A stretch of 7,899 nucleotides of DNA from Fidelibacterota bacterium (GTDB taxonomy: Bacteria; Fidelibacterota; UBA2242), in contig QNCV01000110.1 of the NCBI GenBank assembly GCA_003645845.1, forward strand, positions 1 through 7,899. Reading direction: 5' to 3'. The translations under genes and the position numbers were made by a program. Below are positions 1-6,647 of the stretch, piece by piece. Under the pieces are notes generated by a model, which was not told the origin of the DNA, did not search any database, and was given only the letters and a program-made list of their open reading frames with translations. Positions within the stretch are counted from its first letter, which is position 1; every line of letters begins with the position of its first letter.

Positions 1-435
1 GGGATCAGCGCGATCGACAACCTTGATAATCCAATCGGATCCTTCAGAATCTTTACCGATACCAACAGCATTCATACCGAAATCAGGATATCCGCGCTTT
101 ATTATTTTTAATAATTGCTTCTCCTCGGGATATCCCGATGCATGTTTTTCAAGATTATTCTGCACTTTGCCATAGGCGCTGACAATTTCTCTAATCCGCC
201 AGTCTGCAATTTTATCACGTTGCCAGCAGGATGTGGTCGCAATCAGTCCTTCCACTTCAAATTCATTGGCATAGGTCAGAAAACGCACCAGAGACATGGC
301 GTCATCGGGTTCATTTTCAATATCCGTCAGAACGATTATACGAGTTTTAAGATTATCGGAGATCAATTCCAGAGGAAAGCAAAAAATAAGCAGTGTTAAA
401 CCCAGAATGACTCCTATTTTCATCAATTTTCTCAT
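1..435 (-). CDS. DUF1593 / Sde182-type nucleoside-hydrolase-like exported protein, 3' end cut by window
   Basis: The first 145 codons are visible and no stop is reached before the window edge. The protein begins with a basic stretch and a hydrophobic segment (residues about 6-22), which suggests export. The mature part opens with TRIIVLTDIENEPDDAMSLV (residues 31-50) and continues with VEGLIATTSCWQRD (61-74). This is the pattern of the DUF1593 family (Pfam PF07632), annotated after Saccharophagus Sde182 as a nucleoside-hydrolase-like domain, often in secreted polysaccharide-related proteins. The acidic TD-x5-DD cluster (D38, D44, D45) corresponds to the metal and substrate site of nucleoside hydrolases. 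No clear ribosome binding site precedes the ATG at 435; a second in-frame ATG at 423 has a weak GAGA ahead of it and may be the true start. It lies 31 bases after the nucleoside-hydrolase-like gene, so the two are probably co-transcribed. The substrate is not known. Confidence 0.85.
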   Translation of the reverse strand, partial: MRKLMKIGVILGLTLLIFCFPLELISDNLKTRIIVLTDIENEPDDAMSLVRFLTYANEFEVEGLIATTSCWQRDKIADWRIREIVSAYGKVQNNLEKHASGYPEEKQLLKIIKRGYPDFGMNAVGIGKDSEGSDWIIKVVDRADP

Positions 436-466
436 GTAATGTTATTTAATATCTGAACATTCATTA

Positions 467-1462
467 TCAATCATTAGGTGGTGCCAGTGTCATTAATCGT
501 TCAATTTCTCGCTCTATTTGACTATCATCTTTTGGTTCGGCATATCCCCTGTAACCTTTTTCGAAATTCCATGTATAACCGTTTGACAGACTACCGTTAC
601 CTTCCCAATATTCTCTATAATATTTGGTACCATATACGGCATATAGCACGGTTATCTCATCCCAACTTGATCGTCCTCTGTTTGGACCAACGCCCCATTC
701 CAGCTCAAAGGCTTTGCGCACCGGATTATCGGCGGGAGTCCGACTGCTTAGGGTCTCACCGGTAATAATATCACCCCCATCATCGGTAACGACCAATGTA
801 CCCGGCCAATGTTCAATAACGTATTGGGTTTGACCAACAAGATTATGTCTCACAAAATTAAAATCATCGCCATGTAAACCACCCATTACAGCCAGAAGTT
901 TAACTTTTTTTTCAACTAAGGCATAGCCTTCCGGATCTTTCAATAAATCGTACAGATTATTAAGGAAACCAACACTGATGACCACTACAGAACTGTCTTC
1001 CTGAACCGCCAAAATCTGCTTATATAGCTCAACTGCATCTACGACTGAGTTATCACTTAAATCATGTTCCATATTATCAACATCATCATTACGGCTGGCA
1101 CTGAAATAATCACATGGATCTGGTTCAATTAGGCTCTTTTTATAAATTCCAATCGGAATTGTGCCACGATGATAATAGGTATTGATTGCATCGATGGCAT
1201 CCGGCGCCAGAGGATGAACTTCATTGTAAGACACTCCCAAAATTGTCGCTTTCCCTTCTGTTTGCAAACCATGAAGTACCGCCAGGGCTCCTACGTCATC
1301 TACATCCAGCGTCATGTCGGTTTCAAAAATAACCGGCACCCCCACCACCTCGACGTCCAGGCCGATGATCTCCGGGGAAGTCGGCCCATCCTCCTCACAA
1401 GCCGGATAAAATAGAAAAACTGTAAGAAGCAGTACAAGTGCAGTCATTTTATTGATATTCAT
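467..1462 (-). CDS. Nucleoside-hydrolase-like (IU_nuc_hydro fold) exported lipoprotein
   Basis: A 331-residue protein with a signal peptide (hydrophobic residues about 7-19) ending in YPAC at Cys22, an imperfect lipobox, so it is probably a lipoprotein. The domain starts with VIFETDMTLDVDDVGALAVL (residues 44-63), a variant of the DTDMGNDVDD signature in the inosine-uridine nucleoside hydrolase superfamily (Pfam PF01156). Family members use these Asp residues to hold calcium and attack the N-glycosidic bond. The late motif SSWDEITVLYAVYG (265-278) fits the C-terminal region carrying the fourth metal-binding Asp (here D268). The start is supported by AAGGAG at 1469-1474, six bases upstream. 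The coding region ends in closely spaced stops (TGATAATGA). Export is unlike the classical cytosolic salvage enzymes, so the substrate may be an extracellular nucleoside or another N- or O-glycoside. It is followed closely by the related DUF1593 gene. Confidence 0.85.
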   Translation of the reverse strand: MNINKMTALVLLLTVFLFYPACEEDGPTSPEIIGLDVEVVGVPVIFETDMTLDVDDVGALAVLHGLQTEGKATILGVSYNEVHPLAPDAIDAINTYYHRGTIPIGIYKKSLIEPDPCDYFSASRNDDVDNMEHDLSDNSVVDAVELYKQILAVQEDSSVVVISVGFLNNLYDLLKDPEGYALVEKKVKLLAVMGGLHGDDFNFVRHNLVGQTQYVIEHWPGTLVVTDDGGDIITGETLSSRTPADNPVRKAFELEWGVGPNRGRSSWDEITVLYAVYGTKYYREYWEGNGSLSNGYTWNFEKGYRGYAEPKDDSQIEREIERLMTLAPPND

Positions 1463-1468
1463 AAAGTT

Positions 1469-1474
1469 CTCCTT
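1469..1474 (-). promoter_or_regulatory. Ribosome binding site of the nucleoside-hydrolase-like gene
   Basis: AAGGAG on the minus strand, six bases before the ATG at 1462. It fixes the start of this gene and shows that the organism uses strong Shine-Dalgarno sites. Confidence 0.75.
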
Positions 1475-1604
1475 CCGTATGTTATTATTGTCATCTCATC
1501 CACTCTTGTATTCACGGATTAATCGCCCAGTTCATTCCTGTCGCCAACGCCGATGATGAATATTGTTTGATCCAAAACATAAGCACACTCTCGCTCCTAT
1601 CTGC

Positions 1605-2924
1605 TTAACCAATCATTATATGGAGTATGAAAATTATTGCTATACCTGTGATTCCCTGCACCAGCGTCGCCATTGTCTGACTTCGGAGTGCAGTGGATGT
1701 CTCCATCTCCGAGAATTGGGCCACTACCCAAAAGTAGCTGTCATTCAGATGGGAGACCGTCATGGCGCCGGCGCCGATTGCCAGAACGGTCAGAGCTTTA
1801 CCGATTTCAGATGATAAGCCCAAAGGTTCCAGCAGTGGAGAAAGCAGAGCCGCAGTGGTAATAATGGCCACTGTCGAAGAACCCTGGGCCGATTTCAAAA
1901 CGGCAGCCATAATAAAGGGTAAGAAAATGCCGGCCTGCCAACCGGATAAGCTCGATCCGATGATATCACCAATCCCTCCGGCCCGCAGAATCGCGCCAAA
2001 AGCCCCTCCTGCTCCTGTGATTAGAATAATGACACCGGCTTCTTTCAGACCACTCACCGTCCAGTCAAAATGAGAATCCCCGGAGCTTTGCTTCAGCAGA
2101 AATGCCAGCAGGACACCGATAAAAAGCGAGATAACAGGATTTCCGACAAAGACAAAAAACCGGTAAAACCACTGACTCCCAAACGGCTGGGTCGGGTACT
2201 CCGCTACGGACCTGAGCGCAATCAGTATGATGGGAACGATGATCGGAGCCAAAGATGGCAAATTGCCCGGCAGATTTTCAGGCTTTTTTTCCATCTGAAT
2301 GTCTTCTCTTTGTCTCAGACCCGACTTTTTGCCAATCCATTTCGCCCACCCGTATCCCGCAAGAGAAACGGGCAGAGCAACCATCAATCCCAAAAGAATC
2401 ACCAGACCCAAATCGGCGTTTAAGGCCGCCGCAGCCGCGAGAGGTCCCGGGGTTGGCGGAACGAATACATGGGTTGCATACAATCCTGCAGCCAGCGATA
2501 TGGCAAAAACAATGAGGGGTATCCCGGACTTTTTACTCAGGGCCTTATTGAAACGTGACAAAATCACAAAACCCGAATCGCAAAATACCGGGATGGATAC
2601 TATAAACCCGGTCAGATTCATCGCCAGTGCGGAGTGTTTTTCGCCGACAGTTTTCAACACAGTCCGGGCAATCTGCGTAGCGCCGCCACTCTTTTCAAGG
2701 TAGCTGCCGATGATCGTCCCGAAGGCTATGATAATTCCAATACTCGAAAGTGTTTTCCCAAACCCATCGGTTATATTTCCTACAATTGCGCTGCCTTCCA
2801 TACCGGATGCAAATCCCATAATGATCGCTGCCAGAAGCAGGGACAGAAACGGATGGATTTTGAACTTGGTTGTCGCGATGACAATCAGAAATACAACCAG
2901 CAGCAAAACAAGAAGCATGAACAT
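1605..2924 (-). CDS. GntP-family sugar-acid:H+ symporter
   Basis: A 439-residue, very hydrophobic inner-membrane protein of the usual length for the gluconate permease (GntP/GntT) family. Recognisable family blocks are FKIHPFLSLLLAA (21-33), TLSSIGIIIAFGTIIGSYLE (58-77) followed by KSGGA, IPVFCDSGFVIL (111-122), HVFVPPTPGPLAAA (152-165) and SHLNDSYFWVVAQF (391-404). Family members import gluconate or related aldonic, hexuronic or hydroxy acids with protons; sequence alone does not tell which. A charged cytoplasmic-type loop (about 199-217) separates the two halves, as is normal. The ATG at 2924 has only a poor ribosome binding site, and an in-frame TAA lies about 25 bases upstream, so the start cannot be much earlier. 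Translation may depend on the 13-codon ORF immediately upstream. Its neighbours are an exported lactonase-family protein upstream and a nucleoside-hydrolase-like protein downstream, consistent with uptake of a sugar acid released outside the cytoplasm. Confidence 0.93.
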   Translation of the reverse strand: MFMLLVLLLVVFLIVIATTKFKIHPFLSLLLAAIIMGFASGMEGSAIVGNITDGFGKTLSSIGIIIAFGTIIGSYLEKSGGATQIARTVLKTVGEKHSALAMNLTGFIVSIPVFCDSGFVILSRFNKALSKKSGIPLIVFAISLAAGLYATHVFVPPTPGPLAAAAALNADLGLVILLGLMVALPVSLAGYGWAKWIGKKSGLRQREDIQMEKKPENLPGNLPSLAPIIVPIILIALRSVAEYPTQPFGSQWFYRFFVFVGNPVISLFIGVLLAFLLKQSSGDSHFDWTVSGLKEAGVIILITGAGGAFGAILRAGGIGDIIGSSLSGWQAGIFLPFIMAAVLKSAQGSSTVAIITTAALLSPLLEPLGLSSEIGKALTVLAIGAGAMTVSHLNDSYFWVVAQFSEMETSTALRSQTMATLVQGITGIAIIFILHIMIG

Positions 2925-2925
2925 T

Positions 2926-2967
2926 TTAACACCCGTCCAATACAGTAATTATTTTATCCGGCAACAT
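2926..2967 (-). CDS. Candidate 13-codon leader ORF ahead of the GntP permease gene
   Basis: The ORF encodes MLPDKIITVLDGC. It is preceded by AGGAAGGA (2971-2978), the best ribosome binding site in this gap, and its TAA stop ends one base before the permease ATG. The permease has no comparable site of its own. This arrangement suggests that ribosomes finishing the short ORF reinitiate on the permease gene, or that the ORF is a regulatory leader peptide. The peptide has no recognisable family and no run of a single amino acid that would indicate classical attenuation. It could be chance in a 99-base gap. Confidence 0.35.
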   Translation of the reverse strand: MLPDKIITVLDGC

Positions 2968-3023
2968 TGTTCCTTCCTGTCGATTTACCAATACATTCAC
3001 AGCGCTTTTGGCTTTCGCCCCCC

Positions 3024-4139
3024 TCAAAATACGATGCATGCGGGCGTAGGCACTTCAATCCGGTCTGCCTCCTTTAACAAGCCGGTAATTTTATCGCGCT
3101 TAAATGACACAATATTATTTGAATGCCGATTGGCCACCAGTAAAAAGTTTTCATCCGGCGATAATGAGATATTACGCGGAGCATTACCCAGTGAAGATTG
3201 ATGACCGACCAGTTTTAAAAACCCGCTATTGGGATTGACTTTGAAAATAGCGATACTGTCATGCCCTCTATTGGACGCATAGACAAACTTACCATCTGAA
3301 GAAATTTTTATATCGGCGCATATACTATTTCCCGTATATCCAACAGGTAACGTAGAAAACGATTCATCTTTTAAATAAACTCCATCGTCAGTTTTTTGCA
3401 CCAGCGTTATTGTGTTATTCAGCTCATTTAACACATATATCCAGTATCCATTGGGATGAAACGCAAGGTGTCGCGGTCCGGCTTCCGGCGCCATTTTCAT
3501 TATCTGAGGATTGGGCGGAATCAATTTTTGCGATCCGGTATCCAGCCGCGAAAACCATAGTTCATTCGCCCCCTTGTCAACACAAATAACCGCATTATCT
3601 GACGGCTCGAACCAGGCCGAATGAGCATGCGCTGTTTGTTGATTTCCACTAATATCATCGACGTTGTGAGTTTGCACATCCAGTAATGGGCTTAATTCCC
3701 CTTCTTTATTCAGCCGAAGCAGACCAACATTACCTCCTGTGTAGTTGGTTACTAATACAAATCCCATTGCATTTACGGTTAAAAAACAGGGATGCGCACC
3801 GCCTGATGAACGGCGGCTTATGAGAGCCAGACTATCACCTTCTATTAAAAACGACTCCACAAAGCCAACCCCATTGTTGTTGACTTCATTAACGGCAAGT
3901 AGATATTTTTTATCGGCACTCATCGCTAAAAAAGCCGGGTTCTCGGCTTTTGCTGCTAAACCGATTCGCTTTAATGAACCGTCTTTCCGGAGTGAATATT
4001 TATAAATACCCCGGCTCTCTTTGTCGGTATAAGTACCCACATAGAACGAATAGGTATTGTTTTTTATAATGGTCTTATTTTGATCCATCTGGCAGTTTGC
4101 CAGTAAAATAAGCACCATGATAACAATGTGGAATTTCAC
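3024..4139 (-). CDS. Lactonase-family (YbhE/Pgl-like) seven-bladed beta-propeller lipoprotein
   Basis: A 371-residue member of the lactonase / 6-phosphogluconolactonase beta-propeller family (Pfam PF10282). Repeated blade motifs run through the protein: SFYVGTYTDKESRGIYKYSL (31-50), NPAFLAMSADKKYLLAVNEV (67-86), VTNYTGGNVGLLRL (130-143), AHAHSAWFEP (170-179), GPRHLAFHPNGYWIYVLNE (221-239), ASNRGHDSIAIFKV (288-301) and PRNISLSPDENFLLVANRHS (321-340). An N-terminal hydrophobic segment ending at LLANC (Cys16) suggests a lipoprotein, so the enzyme would act outside the cytoplasm rather than in the cytosolic pentose phosphate pathway. The start codon is GTG at 4139, supported by AAGGA at 4146-4150 with six bases of spacing. 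It begins 24 bases after the cupin gene and is followed by the permease gene. Opening an aldonolactone before GntP uptake is a plausible role, but the substrate is not shown. Confidence 0.9.
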   Translation of the reverse strand: MKFHIVIMVLILLANCQMDQNKTIIKNNTYSFYVGTYTDKESRGIYKYSLRKDGSLKRIGLAAKAENPAFLAMSADKKYLLAVNEVNNNGVGFVESFLIEGDSLALISRRSSGGAHPCFLTVNAMGFVLVTNYTGGNVGLLRLNKEGELSPLLDVQTHNVDDISGNQQTAHAHSAWFEPSDNAVICVDKGANELWFSRLDTGSQKLIPPNPQIMKMAPEAGPRHLAFHPNGYWIYVLNELNNTITLVQKTDDGVYLKDESFSTLPVGYTGNSICADIKISSDGKFVYASNRGHDSIAIFKVNPNSGFLKLVGHQSSLGNAPRNISLSPDENFLLVANRHSNNIVSFKRDKITGLLKEADRIEVPTPACIVF

Positions 4140-4163
4140 AATATATCCTTGTAATTCTATAAT

Positions 4164-4664
4164 TTATAATTCAATACGGATTCTATCCTCCTCTGAGAGA
4201 TTGAACACTTTACAGTCATTGGCGTAAGTGCGTTCCGGCAGAGTAATCAGGACATTGGCGGTTTGATCGTTTATGGTAAATGGCGCATGATGCCATACTC
4301 CGGGGCGAATTACTGCTATTGTACCCTTGGGAATCCGGAAAACGACAATTTTATCGACAGGGACACACCCGTCATCAGGTGTTGCCACGGCAACATGAAT
4401 CAGAACATCATTATCAAGAGGTAAGATTCCCTCGGCAGTGTATGAATGATATTCCGCGATATCGACAATCATATCTCGTTTTTCAACACGACAAACCGAG
4501 AAAGATGCCGTGCCGGATTTTCCTAAATTCTGCTGAACCATATCCCTGAAAAATTCGATCGGCGGGGATCCAATTTTTTCAGAAACCGGGTCTAATAGAT
4601 TGGCGTAACTGCCATAGGGAAGAAAATCCTCAACAGTCAATTCTCTGATCTTTACCGTTCGCAT
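4164..4664 (-). CDS. Ureidoglycolate-lyase-like (AllA superfamily) cupin protein
   Basis: A 166-residue cytosolic protein without a signal peptide, close to the roughly 160 residues of E. coli AllA. The match to that family (Pfam PF04115) is clearest in the second half: the block ending GILPLDNDVLIHVAVATPDD, then FRIPKGTIAVIRPGVWHHAP, and ANDCKVFNLSEEDRIRI near the C-terminus, where AllA has NVWHHPL and a similar acidic tail. The N-terminus (RELTVEDFLPYGSYANL) also resembles the family opening. The longer reading from TTG at 4682 is rejected because AGGAG at 4673-4677 lies inside it, eight bases before ATG 4664. AllA cleaves ureidoglycolate in allantoin breakdown, but nothing else from that pathway is visible here. 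Next to a lactonase and a sugar-acid permease it more likely acts on another small hydroxy- or keto-acid. The family call is fairly safe; the reaction is not. Confidence 0.8.
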   Translation of the reverse strand: MRTVKIRELTVEDFLPYGSYANLLDPVSEKIGSPPIEFFRDMVQQNLGKSGTASFSVCRVEKRDMIVDIAEYHSYTAEGILPLDNDVLIHVAVATPDDGCVPVDKIVVFRIPKGTIAVIRPGVWHHAPFTINDQTANVLITLPERTYANDCKVFNLSEEDRIRIEL

Positions 4665-4672
4665 ATTACTTT

Positions 4673-4677
4673 CTCCT
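4673..4677 (-). promoter_or_regulatory. Ribosome binding site deciding the start of the AllA-like gene
   Basis: AGGAG on the minus strand, eight bases before ATG 4664. It lies inside the longer reading from TTG 4682, so the shorter start is preferred. Confidence 0.75.
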
Positions 4678-4712
4678 ATCAATATTCATTCAATTCTGCC
4701 CAAATCAATTTT

Positions 4713-4741
4713 CTAATAAAAGGATTCCAAAGAATTGTCAA
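4713..4741 (-). promoter_or_regulatory. Candidate sigma70-type promoter for the AllA-like / lactonase / permease block
   Basis: On the minus strand, TTGACA (4741-4736, a perfect -35 match) is followed after exactly 17 bases by TATTAG (4718-4713, four of six -10 positions). The -10 is about 49 bases before the ATG at 4664. The -35 overlaps the stop codon of the FISUMP gene. It is the best promoter-like sequence I found in the gaps, but it is judged by eye and the host's sigma-factor preference is unknown. Confidence 0.45.
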
Positions 4742-5436
4742 TCCCTGACACAACGGACACTATAACCGCCCTGTTTCCAGCCGCTATCATCGCGATATAC
4801 GTCTGAATTACCGTTATACATATATCGATACCAGGCATTACCGCCATTACTCTCCGTTGAAGACCAGAAATAGGAGTTAATGCCCAGACCATCGTATACT
4901 CCATGGTTATAACGATAACCTCCCGGCAGCGCTGAAAAACCGCTTTCATTCGTCGCGCCTTCATTTGGATCAAGCCATAAACCATCGCCTCCTTCAATGG
5001 TTCCGGTGCTTTTCATCTTTCCGCCGGCAACAGAATCTCCCCCCAGATAATCCACGAGCTGCTGCCATTCGGCATCCGTTGGAACATGCCAGCCTTCCGG
5101 CGCGATGCTCCGCTCGTCATTTACGGCAAACCAGTTATACAGCATTCCATATTTACCAATATTATCTGTATCGTTATCGCAATAGCAGTAAGCTCCAGTC
5201 GGCCTGTCCCATTCGTCATCTTCGGTCAGACAAGGTATCTTATCTCCATTCCTGTAATGTGTAACCTTCAGGTTCTCCGCCATCCACCACTGACTACCAA
5301 TTTTTACGGTTTTATAAATATTTCCATCTATGTCCTTTACTGTACCTTCTGAAAGAGTTTTTTGGCCCTTTTTGGGGGTACAACTAATAGAAACCAAAAT
5401 AAGGAATGTGAACAAATACAATATCTGCTTCTTCAT
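4738..5436 (-). CDS. FISUMP-domain (Fib_succ_major) lipoprotein
   Basis: A 232-residue protein made of a lipoprotein signal peptide (hydrophobic residues 5-15, lipobox-like SISC, Cys19), a short linker and one FISUMP domain (TIGR02145). Family hallmarks in order are GTVKDIDGNIYKTVKIGSQW (31-50) followed by WMAENL, GAYCYCDND (81-89), YGMLYNWFAV (96-105), PEGWHVPTDAEWQQL (113-127), GFSALPGGYR (166-175), YFWSST (189-194) and GGYSVRCVRD at the C-terminus. It occupies the domain's full usual length. Members are surface or secreted proteins of unknown function, abundant in fibre-degrading and environmental bacteria of the FCB group. In the CYC motif the second cysteine (Cys86) stands where Tyr is common. 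The start is fixed by AGGAGG at 5442-5447, five bases before the ATG. It lies 95 bases after the thioredoxin-fold gene and may be the end of that transcript. Confidence 0.92.
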   Translation of the reverse strand: MKKQILYLFTFLILVSISCTPKKGQKTLSEGTVKDIDGNIYKTVKIGSQWWMAENLKVTHYRNGDKIPCLTEDDEWDRPTGAYCYCDNDTDNIGKYGMLYNWFAVNDERSIAPEGWHVPTDAEWQQLVDYLGGDSVAGGKMKSTGTIEGGDGLWLDPNEGATNESGFSALPGGYRYNHGVYDGLGINSYFWSSTESNGGNAWYRYMYNGNSDVYRDDSGWKQGGYSVRCVRD

Positions 5437-5441
5437 ATCAT

Positions 5442-5447
5442 CCTCCT
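5442..5447 (-). promoter_or_regulatory. Ribosome binding site of the FISUMP gene
   Basis: A full AGGAGG on the minus strand, five bases before the ATG at 5436. It fixes the start of this gene and is the strongest Shine-Dalgarno match in the window. Confidence 0.8.
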
Positions 5448-5531
5448 ATACCAGAACTCTTTGGAAATTGTCCCGGTGTTATTGATAAAGCGTCTCTTTC
5501 ATCGCCCGGGTTCATCGTAATCTCTACACTC

Positions 5532-6647
5532 TTATAAATGTTCCCAATAACGTCCAAGATATTCAATAATAACTTTTCTCACTTCCATTGGATCAATCAT
5601 TCCTAATTTTTTATATATAATTTCCCCTCCGGGTTTGACGATAATCGTAAAGGGCAATGACCCCGGCCAGTCTTTATCGACAATCTCTATCAGCTGATAC
5701 TTATCATCCGAATTAAAAAGATAATTGTGTGTCGAGGCGTATGATTTTTTCAGAAATTTCAGGGCCTGTTCTTCCTTATTCGGAGGATCCAAACTGACTG
5801 TAATCATCTCAAATTTACGTTTGCGATAGTTTCGATTAATTTTAATCAGTTCCGGAAATTCCGCCACACAGGGACCGCACCAGGTCGCCCAAAAATTGAT
5901 TAGCCTGAGTTTTTCAGATTTATTTTCCAAAAGTTCTTGAATACCGGCAATATCGATGGAGCTCAATTCAACCTTTTCTGCATTCATTTTTTCCAGGGTA
6001 GCCTGGGCATATTTTTGTTTTGACGCCCATTTTATTGAACATCCAAATACCTTCGTTTTCTCAACCGGAACCTTCTTTCCGGCCAACAAGGCATCTATGG
6101 CATTCCGGGTATCATGAGAAGTTACTTTTGTAATATTTTCACCATTATCAATTCTACCCGTGTATCGTAATTTTCGGTTTTTATCGAAGATAAAAACATG
6201 CGGCGTTGCAATAGCACCGTAGGCTTTCGCGGCCAGCTGTTTGTCACCGTCGTACAGATACGGAAAATTGAAATTTCTTTCCCGGGCTCGTTGCTTCATA
6301 TCTTCATAGCTATCACCGATATCGGTATAACCATATTCATCCAAACGTAATGCGTCAGGGTTATTTGATGATATACAAACGACTGCCACTCCCTTATCCT
6401 TATAATCATCTACCAGTTTCATTATTCTTTCTTCATAAGCCTGGGCGGTGGGACAGTGGTTGGCGGTAAAAATGATAACCAGTATATCGGCTTTTGCAAA
6501 GCTGTTTAATGTATAATATTGACCATCTATCCCAATGAGCTTAAAATCCGGGGCGGCGGCCCCGATATCCAGGGTTTTAACATTGCCAAATGCGCAGCTG
6601 AGCACAGTAAAAAATAGTAACGTAATATTTCTAATTCGATTGACCAT
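5532..6647 (-). CDS. Exported double thioredoxin-fold protein: PRX_like1 domain fused to a TlpA-like domain
   Basis: A 371-residue protein with an N-terminal hydrophobic segment (about residues 8-17) followed by VLSC at Cys18, so it is exported and possibly lipid-anchored. The first domain (about 28-205) resembles the AhpC/TSA-related PRX_like1 group: APDFKLIGIDGQYYTL (32-47), FTANHCPTAQAYEERI with Cys65 (60-75), FNFPYLYD (126-133), a cis-Pro region IATPHVFIFD (146-155) and the characteristic end VFGCSIKW (200-207, Cys203). The second domain (about 225-371) is a TlpA/ResA-like thiol-disulfide oxidoreductase with NFWATWCGPCVAEFPEL (251-267, Cys257 and Cys260) and a cis-Pro in SLPFTIIV (330-337). 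The start at 6647 is chosen because GGAGG at 6653-6657 lies five bases upstream; the earlier in-frame ATG at 6659 would place that site inside the gene. The start overlaps the barrel gene by 17 bases. It probably reduces periplasmic disulfides or transfers electrons between its two centres; the partner is unknown. Confidence 0.9.
   Translation of the reverse strand: MVNRIRNITLLFFTVLSCAFGNVKTLDIGAAAPDFKLIGIDGQYYTLNSFAKADILVIIFTANHCPTAQAYEERIMKLVDDYKDKGVAVVCISSNNPDALRLDEYGYTDIGDSYEDMKQRARERNFNFPYLYDGDKQLAAKAYGAIATPHVFIFDKNRKLRYTGRIDNGENITKVTSHDTRNAIDALLAGKKVPVEKTKVFGCSIKWASKQKYAQATLEKMNAEKVELSSIDIAGIQELLENKSEKLRLINFWATWCGPCVAEFPELIKINRNYRKRKFEMITVSLDPPNKEEQALKFLKKSYASTHNYLFNSDDKYQLIEIVDKDWPGSLPFTIIVKPGGEIIYKKLGMIDPMEVRKVIIEYLGRYWEHL

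Noticed and set aside
1463..1604. Search for a promoter, terminator or RNA gene in the largest gap
   Set aside because: I found only the ribosome binding site, the shared short motif and a weak open frame; no tRNA-like fold, stable hairpin with T-run or well-spaced -35/-10 pair was convincing.
3005..3023. Possible terminator hairpin GGCGAAAGCC after the lactonase gene (minus strand)
   Set aside because: The stem is only three base pairs around a GAAA loop and is followed by AAAAGC, not by a run of T, so it does not look like an intrinsic terminator.
2710..3201. Plus-strand ORF of 163 codons, the longest on that strand
   Set aside because: It runs antisense across the start of the permease gene, the gap and the end of the lactonase gene; its composition is that of an antisense shadow and it has no recognisable domain.
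4719..4735. Small inverted repeat ATTC-TTTG-GAAT in the promoter spacer as an operator
   Set aside because: Four-base arms are too short to support an operator call without comparative data.
4713..4997. Minus-strand ORF of 94 codons over the 3' half of the FISUMP gene
   Set aside because: It lies almost wholly inside the well-supported FISUMP coding sequence in another frame, has no family pattern, and the FISUMP reading explains the conserved motifs.
5438..5515. 25-codon minus-strand ORF ahead of the FISUMP gene, starting MNPGDERDAL
   Set aside because: It has no convincing ribosome binding site, runs through the strong ribosome binding site of the FISUMP gene, and that gene needs no coupling to be translated.
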